Source: Selenomonas sp.
Lineage (GTDB): Bacteria > Bacillota_C > Negativicutes > Selenomonadales > Selenomonadaceae
Assembly: GCF_024699275.1 (NCBI RefSeq)
Contig: NZ_JAILPX010000041.1
Location: forward strand, 1-64,000
Reading direction: 5' to 3'
Length of the DNA stretch: 64,000 nt
Shown here piece by piece: positions 45,151 through 53,095 of this stretch (the stretch's first letter is position 1; every line of letters starts with the position of its first letter). The position numbers and the translations under genes are program-made. The notes below the pieces were generated by a model, which was given only the letters and a program-made list of their open reading frames with translations, did not search any database and was not told the origin of the DNA.

Positions 45151-45177
45151 TTAGCACTCTTTCACTGCGAGTGCTAA
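45151..45177. promoter_or_regulatory. CIRCE operator upstream of htpG
   Basis: TTAGCACTC, nine bases, GAGTGCTAA: an exact match to the CIRCE inverted repeat that binds the HrcA heat-shock repressor. It lies just downstream of the htpG -10 box, where bound HrcA would block transcription. Confidence 0.93.
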
Positions 45178-45189
45178 CGTACAAAAGCT

Positions 45190-45218
45190 AGTATACGCTA
45201 AAAACAACAAAAAGTCAA
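45190..45218 (-). promoter_or_regulatory. Promoter of htpG
   Basis: Minus strand: -35 TTGACT (45213-45218), 17-base spacer, -10 TATACT (45190-45195), a strong sigma-A type promoter immediately upstream of the CIRCE element. Confidence 0.85.
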
Positions 45219-45325
45219 ATCACCCATTGTAACACTTCTTAAACAGAACGCTTCTGCTCAAGCGAATTATCCTCGCTTTGTTGTGTTTCATCTATCTGTG
45301 TCATGCCAGAAATACTTCCCTTATA

Positions 45326-45362
45326 CGAAAAACGGAGCCTATACGACTCCGCTCCGTTTTCT
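45326..45362 (-). terminator. Terminator after the flavodoxin gene
   Basis: Minus strand AAAACGGAGC pairs with GCTCCGTTTT across a 12-base loop (45329-45360), followed by TCG. It lies just after the flavodoxin stop. Confidence 0.7.
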
Positions 45363-45375
45363 TGCTATGCTTATA

Positions 45376-45951
45376 TCAACTCTTTTTATTTTCCTGCAAA
45401 GCCGCCAACTTAGCCGCTTTTTTGGCCAAAAATTTCTTTTTCAGCGCCAGTTTGCGCTCCATACGAGGCACTAAATCACGGGCATCGGCCAAATCCTGCT
45501 CATCGGGATGACTAGCCGCCAATTTCCAGCGCTCCTGGCTCTTTGCTCCACCATGGGGATCATCAGGGCCGGCATTTTTACGCTTCTCCAGCATAGCCGG
45601 GTTGATTTTGCCCCGACAACCAAAGGTCCCCAGTATCTCGCAATTCTCTCCCAAATAATATCCCGCCCGGGCAAAGGAAGTAATGGCGTGCTCACTGGTA
45701 GGCGCCGTGCCATGGGTCTGAAAAAACACCACCCTGCTATCCTTGATTTTGCTCAGGTATTTCAACGTCAAGGGGTCAGGCTGTCCCAGCCGCAGCCAAT
45801 AACCAATGGCAACGATATCATAGGCAGACAAATCCGACGGCGCATCCTGCACCCGAAATACATCCGCCTCCTCTGCCGCTTCGGCAATGGCCTCTGCAAT
45901 CATTTTCGTATTTCCCGTCACAGACGAATAAATTACCGCCCATTTACTCAA
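45376..45951 (-). CDS. Flavodoxin-family protein
   Basis: 191 residues. N-terminal FMN phosphate loop WAVIYSSVTGNTKMIAEAI, then GYWLRLGQPDP, FQTHGTAP and GTFGCRGKI typical of the Flavodoxin_3 type. The C-terminus is a lysine- and alanine-rich basic tail (KKKFLAKKAAKLAALQENK). The start is the TTG at 45951, directly after a GGAGGCGG site; an in-frame ATG at 45966 overlaps that site. Likely an electron carrier or redox partner; the substrate is unknown. Confidence 0.85.
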   Translation of the reverse strand: MSKWAVIYSSVTGNTKMIAEAIAEAAEEADVFRVQDAPSDLSAYDIVAIGYWLRLGQPDPLTLKYLSKIKDSRVVFFQTHGTAPTSEHAITSFARAGYYLGENCEILGTFGCRGKINPAMLEKRKNAGPDDPHGGAKSQERWKLAASHPDEQDLADARDLVPRMERKLALKKKFLAKKAAKLAALQENKKS

Positions 45952-46005
45952 GATTACCGCCTCCATAACTATATTCCTATTCATTGTAACAGGCTTCAGT
46001 CCATA

Positions 46006-46029
46006 TTGCTGTAATCATTGTTACAGCAA
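46006..46029. promoter_or_regulatory. Perfect palindrome between thiT and flavodoxin gene
   Basis: TTGCTGTAA, six bases, TTACAGCAA: 9-base perfect arms. It lies about 55 bases ahead of the flavodoxin start and could be an operator, or part of the hairpin-rich end of the thiT transcript. No known binding-site consensus fits exactly. Confidence 0.45.
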
Positions 46030-46062
46030 ATCCCCCTGGACAAACGTCCAGGGGGATTTGCT
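46024..46062. terminator. Strong GC hairpin after thiT
   Basis: AGCAAATCCCCCTGGAC pairs perfectly with GTCCAGGGGGATTTGCT around a CAAAC loop; one arm reaches the thiT stop codon. T-runs are weak, so termination efficiency is unclear. Confidence 0.6.
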
Positions 46063-46670
46063 TATGAATGTGTCGGCAGTATATTATCCACCAACCGTTT
46101 GACCGGTAATATTTTCAAAACGATACAACAAATAACAAATTCCGTCAACAAAAAGGAACCATTAAAAATCAGCGAATACCACACCGGAGACATCCCTTCC
46201 GGAGCATAGCTGCCGAAAAACACCACCCCGGAAATAAAATGGCACAGGAATCGCCCGCCGAAAGCCAGTGCCGACCCCAAATACAGATTATCGCGACAGA
46301 GCCCTGCCAATCCCATGGCCATAAATGGCAGGGGATAATCAAACAACACCTGTACAGGATGCAGGATAAAGGGATCCTGCACGATATTGATCATGCCATA
46401 TACAAAACCTGCCAGCACACCAGTTCCCATACCAAAGCGATAAGCGATTAAAATCAAGGGCAGCATAGCGCCCGCTGTCACACTCCCTCCCTGCGGAAAA
46501 TGAAAGAGCTGCAGCTGATGCAAGACCACCGATAACCCCAACAATAATGCGGAGGTGACCAGCGTATGCGTGTCAAAGGCCTCATGACGCACACGCATTA
46601 GACCAATTGCCAGTACCAATACCCCCAACAATGCCAAAAGCACCACAGGATGTGAAATAATTTCCAACAA
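46062..46670 (-). CDS. thiT: Thiamine transporter S-component ThiT
   Basis: Membrane substrate-binding component of an energy-coupling-factor transporter. 202 residues, hydrophobic, about six helices. The ThiT signature is clear: FPQGGSVTAGAMLPLILIAYRFG near 58-80 (split by loops), GVLAGFVYGMINIVQDPFI and HPVQVLFDYPLPFMAMGLAG near 102-120. The start is TTG (46670 or 46667) behind GGGGAAGG. Energising EcfA/EcfT genes are elsewhere. I found no TPP riboswitch in the leader. Confidence 0.9.
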   Translation of the reverse strand: MLEIISHPVVLLALLGVLVLAIGLMRVRHEAFDTHTLVTSALLLGLSVVLHQLQLFHFPQGGSVTAGAMLPLILIAYRFGMGTGVLAGFVYGMINIVQDPFILHPVQVLFDYPLPFMAMGLAGLCRDNLYLGSALAFGGRFLCHFISGVVFFGSYAPEGMSPVWYSLIFNGSFLLTEFVICCIVLKILPVKRLVDNILPTHS

Positions 46671-46837
46671 AACCTTCCCCTGCCTTCTCTATTTTTAGCC
46701 CCATAACAGAATGACTCTGCCACAGAAAAATACCTGACCCAGACATATACTTACGATTATAGCGCACTCACTGCTTTTTTTCTACCGTCAATCCGGCTTA
46801 ACCGCTTTGCAGTTCACGAGTCCCCCCGCAATATACC

Positions 46838-46866
46838 TTGCCCCAAACGGTTAAAAATGCTATAAT
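46838..46866 (+). promoter_or_regulatory. Promoter of the Pel-type hydrolase gene
   Basis: Plus strand: -35 TTGCCC (46838-46843), 17-base spacer, -10 TATAAT (46861-46866) preceded by TGC (extended -10). It lies about 50 bases ahead of the start codon, so the hydrolase has a promoter separate from the pel operon. Confidence 0.65.
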
Positions 46867-46914
46867 TTCACATCAAGCAAATATCGTCTCTTTCCCAAAG
46901 GAAGGTGTCTATTG

Positions 46915-47916
46915 ATGAACAATAACAAGACATGGTGGCAGCGTCTTTTCCTCGGCCTGGGAATCCTGACTTTTAGCACTGCACCCTTATCTGGCGGCGA
47001 AGCTGCCGCCGCCCCGTCCCGCTATGGCACCGCAATGGTGGAACTCCTGGGCGAACTGCACGACTACGCCCATAAACGCAATCCTCACTTTCAACTCTTA
47101 GCCAATGGCGGCTCTTCTCTTTATTTGCCCATAGATGGCAATACTTCGGAAAACGTAGGCAAAATGTTGCAGGCTGTAGATGGGCAGCTTGCCGAATCGG
47201 TCTACTATGGATTCAACATGGAAGACGGTGCCCCAACACCCCCGGAAGAAAATGCGTTTTTCCTGCAAACCCTTGATGCAGCCAGGGAAGGGGGGCTGCC
47301 CATCTTTGTATTGGACTACGTGAAAGACGCCGACCAGGCAGCCCAGGCAAGCAAAAAGAGCCTGGCCAAAGGTTATATCCCTTTAGCCACCCCTTATCGC
47401 AACTTAGATCATCTGCCCCCCTATCCTGCCTCCCCTATCCACAATCAGGACGTTACCTGCCTGAACGATGTAAAGAATTATATGATTCTCCTTACGCCGG
47501 ATAAATTTTCGTCTCCTGCAGACTACCTGGCCAGTCTGCAAGCTACGGATTACGATATGCTGATTATTGACCTCTATGCAGGAAGCGATTTCCTGACTCC
47601 TGCCGAGGTAGAAAAGCTAAAATACAAAGCCAACGGAGGACGGCGCTTAGTCCTTGCCTATATGAGTGTGGGGGAGGCCGAAACCTATCGTAAATACTGG
47701 CAATCCACATGGAAGAAAGAGCCGCCTGTCTGGTTGGATAATCCTAATGCCGATTGGCAGGATAACTATCGGGTAAAGTTCTGGCTGCCTGGATGGAAAC
47801 ATATCCTCTATGGATCGCCCCATTCTTATCTGGACGAAATTCTTGCGGCCGGCTTCGATGGTGCCTTTCTCGATGTAATTGATGTCTATCAATATTTTCA
47901 AGCACAGGAAACATAA
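46915..47916 (+). CDS. Secreted glycoside hydrolase, PelA hydrolase / TM1410-like (endo-alpha-1,4-polygalactosaminidase family)
   Basis: 333 residues, with a signal peptide (about residues 1-32, hydrophobic LFLGLGILTFSTAPL, Ala-rich cleavage region). The C-terminal half carries the TM1410/GH114-like motifs: LVLAYMSVGEAETYRKYW near 245, WQDNYRVKFWLPGW near 283 and AAGFDGAFLDVIDVYQYF near 315 with conserved acidic residues. PelA of Pseudomonas has this hydrolase domain fused to a deacetylase; here the two are separate genes on opposite strands. Predicted role: cleavage of Pel in the periplasm or outside. Start ATG 46915 with GGAAGG upstream. Confidence 0.83.
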   Translation: MNNNKTWWQRLFLGLGILTFSTAPLSGGEAAAAPSRYGTAMVELLGELHDYAHKRNPHFQLLANGGSSLYLPIDGNTSENVGKMLQAVDGQLAESVYYGFNMEDGAPTPPEENAFFLQTLDAAREGGLPIFVLDYVKDADQAAQASKKSLAKGYIPLATPYRNLDHLPPYPASPIHNQDVTCLNDVKNYMILLTPDKFSSPADYLASLQATDYDMLIIDLYAGSDFLTPAEVEKLKYKANGGRRLVLAYMSVGEAETYRKYWQSTWKKEPPVWLDNPNADWQDNYRVKFWLPGWKHILYGSPHSYLDEILAAGFDGAFLDVIDVYQYFQAQET

Positions 47917-47965
47917 ATGCGCCCCCTTAGCGAATCAGATACCCGCTAAGGGGGCGTATTTTCTC
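47916..47965. terminator. Bidirectional terminator between the hydrolase and pel operon
   Basis: ATGCGCCCCCTTAGCG pairs with CGCTAAGGGGGCGTAT around a 12-base loop (47917-47960), with T-rich flanks; it ends both convergent transcripts. Confidence 0.85.
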
Positions 47966-47971
47966 TATAGA

Positions 47972-50188
47972 CTAAAAGGATTTGTTCCACAACAAACTCA
48001 TCTTCCACCCATGATAGGAATCAGAAGGACTGCCCTGAATATTGTACCGTTCCAGTTTTGCATGCAATTCCGAACGGTCATCCAAATGATAAACATAGCC
48101 CAAAACCAGAGATTTCATATGCCTGTCACCATCCCAATGTTTCAGGCGCCAGTTATAGCTTTGTCCATGACGCTCACCATAACTGAACAACACGTAGCCC
48201 CGTTGTTTTCGATCAAACCAATGCGTCCAACCCAAGCCGCCATAATAGCGGTGTGTCCCTCCTGTATCGCCAGCCTGATAGTTCCCCCACAGGTAATACT
48301 GCCAGGAATTGCGCGCATCTATATCATAACTGCCGTAAAGCTGCAAGGTCCAATCTTCCCCGTCTTCATAGCGTCCACTGCTGTACGGAGTACAGTAATC
48401 TGTACGGGCAGCGTTGATATGACTGAATTTGACAGACAGCTGTTGCTGGTCACCAATATGCCGATACTCTACTTCCTGCCGAAATCGATTATGGGGAGAT
48501 AAGGCCATCCAGACATCCGGATAGGTACTTCCCGTCTTGGTATCCTCCTCCTTGGTTCGATAACCATATCCCCTTCTAAAGGTATAACTCAATCGGCCAG
48601 TCAGACTATCCCGTTCCGTAAACCGATGTGTTGCCTCTATTTCCGGTGTAAACTGCCAGCCTTCACTAAACGAATTAAAGCCCGCCAAATTGTCGGCCAT
48701 CATGGCATTTTGATGCGCATCCTGTACACCCGTAGGCACATTGATATCCAGCTTATAATGTACATCATTGATCTGATGATGATTTTTATAGGTAATCCCT
48801 AAGGTCGTATCGGTCCAGCCGCTGACATGACCATATTTCAGGCCAGTATCCGAAATCAGCCAGCCTGTGGATAAAGAAAAATCCCATTTTTTCTCGGTCA
48901 TATAAAAATCCCAAGGCTGATAAAGCTGATGGCCCGCGGGCAATCCTGCTCCATGCCAGTTATAGTATTCAAAGCCGGTGCCCAACCCTCTGCTTTCGCC
49001 AAAATGAGCTAATTCATAAGCAGCCTTTTCCTGCCAGTTCTGGGTCTCCAGCAAATTCTTTTCTGCATTCATCAACTCCTGTCTGGTCTCAGCCTGCCAA
49101 TTTTCTGCCTCAACTGCATAATTTTTACTGTCTTCCAGATCCTTTGCCGCTTCATTCTGTTCTCTGGTCAAATCCTTAACCAGTTCCCTGGCTTCCCGTT
49201 CTGCATCCTCGGCCTCACTCTTGGCATCCTCCAACGTCTCCAGTTGGCTATTGAGGGAGTCCAGGAGTGCTTCTGCCGCATCCACCTCACCATCCAGTGA
49301 TTCCAGCTGATGCTCATACGCCTGCCACTGCAGTTCCTCTGCTCGTTGGTCCGGGTTGATTGCCTGCACACGATTCACCATAGCCATGACATCATTAAGC
49401 CGGTTCTGTGCATAGCCAACACTTTCCCAGGCTTTGCGGATGCGCTCCTCCAGGTCATCGCTTTCATCCTGCAAATGCCCCAGTTTCTGGCCTAACTGAT
49501 TGTATGCCTCCTGCGTATTACTGCGACGGTTTTGTGCATCCTGCACCACGCCCTCCTGTGACCAGACCTGAGGAGCAAAATCAGCCACGGCCTGTTGAGC
49601 TGCAATGGCCTCTCTGGTACGCTGAGCACTTTCTAGTTGTGCATTGGCTAATTCCTGCGCAACGCGCTGAAGATTCAGCTTTGCTTTCTCCAGGTTCTGG
49701 TACGCCTCCGCCAAACTACCCTCGGCCTCCGCCTTTTCTTCCTTTGCCTGTTGCAGATCTTTTCTGGCCTGAATAAGTGCCTGAGCCGCTTCAGCAGCAT
49801 TCTTTTGGGCTGCATGAAAATCCCTTATTCGATTGCGTTCATTGCGCAGGGACGCAAAAACAGCAGGAATCTCATTCATGGCATTGCCCATTGCCGATGC
49901 TTCTCCAGTTATCGGCGGCAGCAATGCCAAAGTACTGATTGAAGCCGCCTGGGCCATCTGCCGTCTGGCTGCTTCATCTCTCATTTTTCGCTTACGGCCG
50001 CGTGTCATGCGCATACTCTGCAGGACGAACCGTTTGTATCTGGGTTCATCCCCCATCTGCATCCTGACCAATCTCCGCCGGCGCTTGCGGCTTAAGCGAA
50101 AGGCCAGACCGCTCCAGCGTTGCCGGCCTATCTCTGCCTGCCGCGCCTCTTCTTCCAGCCGCAGCCGCGCCTTACGGCTTGTTCTCAT
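47972..50188 (-). CDS. Coiled-coil outer-membrane beta-barrel protein, probable Pel exporter (PelB-like function)
   Basis: About 738 residues. Residues 1-78 are unusually basic (many Arg/Lys); a short hydrophobic stretch (about 80-95, ISTLALLPPITGEASA) resembles a signal region. Residues about 105-400 are a long heptad-like, Ala/Glu/Gln-rich coiled coil. Residues about 410-738 are amphipathic beta-strand-like, rich in Tyr, Trp, Gly and alternating polar residues, ending in Trp-Asn-Lys-Ser-Phe, an outer-membrane barrel signature. It overlaps pelG by 17 bases. In Pseudomonas, PelB has TPR repeats plus a barrel; here a coiled coil replaces the TPRs. The export role is inferred from position and architecture. 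No lipoprotein PelC is seen. Confidence 0.75.
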   Translation of the reverse strand: MRTSRKARLRLEEEARQAEIGRQRWSGLAFRLSRKRRRRLVRMQMGDEPRYKRFVLQSMRMTRGRKRKMRDEAARRQMAQAASISTLALLPPITGEASAMGNAMNEIPAVFASLRNERNRIRDFHAAQKNAAEAAQALIQARKDLQQAKEEKAEAEGSLAEAYQNLEKAKLNLQRVAQELANAQLESAQRTREAIAAQQAVADFAPQVWSQEGVVQDAQNRRSNTQEAYNQLGQKLGHLQDESDDLEERIRKAWESVGYAQNRLNDVMAMVNRVQAINPDQRAEELQWQAYEHQLESLDGEVDAAEALLDSLNSQLETLEDAKSEAEDAEREARELVKDLTREQNEAAKDLEDSKNYAVEAENWQAETRQELMNAEKNLLETQNWQEKAAYELAHFGESRGLGTGFEYYNWHGAGLPAGHQLYQPWDFYMTEKKWDFSLSTGWLISDTGLKYGHVSGWTDTTLGITYKNHHQINDVHYKLDINVPTGVQDAHQNAMMADNLAGFNSFSEGWQFTPEIEATHRFTERDSLTGRLSYTFRRGYGYRTKEEDTKTGSTYPDVWMALSPHNRFRQEVEYRHIGDQQQLSVKFSHINAARTDYCTPYSSGRYEDGEDWTLQLYGSYDIDARNSWQYYLWGNYQAGDTGGTHRYYGGLGWTHWFDRKQRGYVLFSYGERHGQSYNWRLKHWDGDRHMKSLVLGYVYHLDDRSELHAKLERYNIQGSPSDSYHGWKMSLLWNKSF

Positions 50189-51665
50189 GGTCATCGCCCC
50201 TTACCGTTTCCAAATTTACATACTTATCCCCATAGAGCCATAAGGTCAGCTTAGTCAAAGGCCCCTCCGTAGAACGATAAAACACCGGTTGGGAGCAAAA
50301 TACCAGATAATTTATTCGCTGCGTAAAATAATTAAGCTTATGAAAAGCCCAAATAAAGGAAAGGGCCGCCGCTAGAAAAAAGGTAAAACCATAACTATAG
50401 GCCCCCCCATAACATAGCCCCCATAGGCCAAAAATAAGATTGGCCAGAAAAAACACTGCCGACAGACTGAGTACACTTTTTTGATAATCAAAATAAACCA
50501 ACAAAATATACACCAACTGCAATAGTCCTGTAAAGAATACGCCAAAAAGCAATACGTTGTACATATTCACCTGATTGTAGGTAATCCCAGACCAGCTGAG
50601 CAAATAATTGCCCACGGCCAATGCCACCAATGTAAACACCAGCTGAAACTCAACGATATGGCGCAGTTCAAACCAAAGGGTATGCAGCAAATCTTTACGG
50701 GCATCATCAATCTCCCGGAAATTCCCCTTTTGGGTAATATAGGAAAAATAATGGGCATAACGCTCGTAAAAATTCGTTTCCACCGTAACTACAAACATAG
50801 TCATCAGCGGCAAAATCGATAGGAAAGCATAAAAGGTAACCACATCGTAAACAGGCGAATACCGATAGGTCCCCCCCACCAGCGTCCCCCATTCTCCCTG
50901 CCAAATGATGACATTGGGCAGAAAGAGACCCAGCATATAAAAAGTTGCGGTAAAAAACAAGCGCCAGTGCCGTTCAAAATAAGGCAAAAAAGCAAAGTTC
51001 TGTCCCCCCTGCGCCGTGCCAAAATAACTGGTAATATGCAGCAAAAAGAGCAGATTAATGACGCCCATCCCCACATCCATCGCCAACAGTCCAGACTGTT
51101 CAGGCTGCAGGCCGCTGTTGTTCAACAATAGCCAGACCAAAAAGATACTGAGCAATACCCCCGCCAGATAACTGCACAATAACCGGGAATAGCGCTTTAC
51201 TGCGGATAGGTACACACTTTCCGTCCAGGCCAGCAGCAATTCAGCAAAGAACAGGTATCCCAGCCATTTGGTCAACAGCGGCAAAGGTTTATCCCAAAAG
51301 AACAGCCCCGCCGCCACTGCTCCTAAAGCAATAAGAATTGCCCCCATGCCAAACAGCGATGCCGTAATATCTGCAAGTCTGCCCACGGAAAGCGAATCCG
51401 CTAAATAGCGGGTCAGCACCATGATAAATCCTGCCGAAAAAATCTGCGAAAAGACAAAAGCATAGACCACGGAGGCCACATAGAGCTGACTGGCCTCTTC
51501 CGCAACGCCATAGCAGGCGAAGATACTCTGTACCGCCAGTACCATACTGGTCATCAAGGCGAAGGGACCGGCGGTAATGATGGCCGAATAGGAATATGCC
51601 TTTATATGCCCGGCTGCAGTGCGGGCCGTAAACAATTTCTTTAACTCAAAACCTACGCCTGCCAC
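50172..51665 (-). CDS. pelG: Pel polysaccharide exporter PelG
   Basis: Inner-membrane protein of the MOP-like flippase superfamily, 497 residues, about 12 hydrophobic segments. The N-terminus MAGVGFELKKLFTARTA is the PelG hallmark (PelG usually begins MAGIGFEL-K/R-K). It is thought to translocate the Pel chain made by PelF while complexed with PelD and PelE. It starts 5 bases after the pelF stop and overlaps the barrel gene. Confidence 0.92.
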   Translation of the reverse strand: MAGVGFELKKLFTARTAAGHIKAYSYSAIITAGPFALMTSMVLAVQSIFACYGVAEEASQLYVASVVYAFVFSQIFSAGFIMVLTRYLADSLSVGRLADITASLFGMGAILIALGAVAAGLFFWDKPLPLLTKWLGYLFFAELLLAWTESVYLSAVKRYSRLLCSYLAGVLLSIFLVWLLLNNSGLQPEQSGLLAMDVGMGVINLLFLLHITSYFGTAQGGQNFAFLPYFERHWRLFFTATFYMLGLFLPNVIIWQGEWGTLVGGTYRYSPVYDVVTFYAFLSILPLMTMFVVTVETNFYERYAHYFSYITQKGNFREIDDARKDLLHTLWFELRHIVEFQLVFTLVALAVGNYLLSWSGITYNQVNMYNVLLFGVFFTGLLQLVYILLVYFDYQKSVLSLSAVFFLANLIFGLWGLCYGGAYSYGFTFFLAAALSFIWAFHKLNYFTQRINYLVFCSQPVFYRSTEGPLTKLTLWLYGDKYVNLETVRGDDHENKP

Positions 51666-51670
51666 TTTCT

Positions 51671-53095
51671 CTATGCCTCCTGCACGTACATCTGATAGAT
51701 TTCCCGATAGCGGGCTATGAAATGCTCATAGGTATAACTGCGCCGGACACGCTGGTAGCCGATATTCCCCATTTGCTGCCGCAGTGCAAAATCCCTTCCC
51801 AAACGAATCATTTCCCGGGCCATGGCCTCAAAATCCATGGGAGCTACCACAGCCCCTGCCACCCCCAACGAATCGCTGCTGTCTCCATAGATGAGTTCCC
51901 TGCAGCAACCCACATCTGTGGTTACAAAGGGACGATGCGCAGCAAAGCCTTCCAGCACGGCTAATGGCTGTCCCTCACTGATGCTGGACAAGAGCAGGAA
52001 ATCCATCTGCGGAAGGTATTCCACCACATTAACCGAACCAGCGAATTCCACATCGGTTATCCCCAGCATCGAAACCGTCTGCTGGCACAGGGCAAAGTAG
52101 TCCGGATCCTCATCATATCCCCCCATAATCACCAGCCTGGCATCTGGAAATTCCTCCTTGAACAGGAAAAAGGCCCGCAGCAGCGTTACGATATCCTTGA
52201 TGGGTACCACCCGTACGATAGCGCCCAGGACAAGAGGACCATCATGCTGTTGCAATTCCCCAATTCGGGCAAATCTTTCCATATGAACCCCATTGGGTAC
52301 GATGCCGATTTTATGTGCCGCACAACCTAAATCCTGCTCAATTTCTGCATTGTGTTCAAAAAGTGTATACACCCGGTCAGCAGTCTTATAGGATAGTTTA
52401 GCCAGATTGTAGAAGTATTGAATCCAAACCGATTTGAAATCCCCTTTAGCCCAATCGCTTTTGATGATTTCCACTTCCCTTTCCCGGGAATAAATTCCAT
52501 GTTCGGTGATGATAAAAGGCTTATGATAGATTTCCGCTGCCATGGCTCCAATCACACCACAATATCCCGTAGCCACACTGTGGTATACATCGGCTTTAGG
52601 CAAATCCTGCTGCAAAAGGTACAGCAGGGGCAAAAGCATGGATCGGATGGTCCAAAAAAAATCCGTAAAGGGCAGATAGCTGTATTTTTCCATATATACA
52701 CGTTGGATGATATCAAAAAAGTCACTGGACATGAAGATATCCAAGGCACCAGTAAAACGGTGACGCTTGCGGAAAATAGATGCCAGCTTATGGATGTCCA
52801 ACGGGTTTCCGCCCAAGACCAAATCATAAATGGCTTCCTGTTCTTCTGCCGTCAGAATATTTTCCAGCATTCCCTGGGAACGCTGCTCTAAAATCTCATC
52901 TAAGAATTCTTCCTGTACCCCCTTCAGATTAGGTGGAAACTTATACTTAAAAGCTCCTCTATCCCTGGCTTCAGCCCCAATGGAATAGATGAAGAATTCA
53001 TGCTGAGGAAGGCCCTGTATGAGCATCTGGCACCAGGAAGATACACCTCCTACCACATAGGGATAAGAACCTTCTGTCAGCAAGCAGATTCTCAT
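51671..53095 (-). CDS. pelF: Pel glycosyltransferase PelF (GT4)
   Basis: Cytosolic GT-B glycosyltransferase that polymerises Pel from UDP-sugars (UDP-GalNAc in Pseudomonas). 474 residues. N-terminus CLLTEGSYPYVVGGVSSWC, the PelF signature. The acceptor half has PFIITEHGIYSREREVEI near 194, and the donor-site EX7E-type motif is SEGQPLAVLEGFA near 377-390 with TTDVGCCRELI following. It overlaps the deacetylase gene by 4 bases. Confidence 0.94.
   Translation of the reverse strand: MRICLLTEGSYPYVVGGVSSWCQMLIQGLPQHEFFIYSIGAEARDRGAFKYKFPPNLKGVQEEFLDEILEQRSQGMLENILTAEEQEAIYDLVLGGNPLDIHKLASIFRKRHRFTGALDIFMSSDFFDIIQRVYMEKYSYLPFTDFFWTIRSMLLPLLYLLQQDLPKADVYHSVATGYCGVIGAMAAEIYHKPFIITEHGIYSREREVEIIKSDWAKGDFKSVWIQYFYNLAKLSYKTADRVYTLFEHNAEIEQDLGCAAHKIGIVPNGVHMERFARIGELQQHDGPLVLGAIVRVVPIKDIVTLLRAFFLFKEEFPDARLVIMGGYDEDPDYFALCQQTVSMLGITDVEFAGSVNVVEYLPQMDFLLLSSISEGQPLAVLEGFAAHRPFVTTDVGCCRELIYGDSSDSLGVAGAVVAPMDFEAMAREMIRLGRDFALRQQMGNIGYQRVRRSYTYEHFIARYREIYQMYVQEA

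Noticed and set aside
43589..45154. Long open frame on the plus strand opposite htpG
   Set aside because: It is entirely antisense to the well-supported htpG gene, its translation resembles no protein, and it has no start signals.
46671..46780. TPP riboswitch ahead of thiT
   Set aside because: The conserved CTGAGA and ACCTGATCTGG-type segments are not present in the leader; only a TATAAT (46756-46761) with poor -35 is seen.
47972..50188. Coiled-coil barrel as a trimeric autotransporter or a TolC-like channel
   Set aside because: No head repeats or YadA anchor motif, and the barrel part is too long (about 330 residues); TolC channels lack a long N-terminal coiled coil of this kind.
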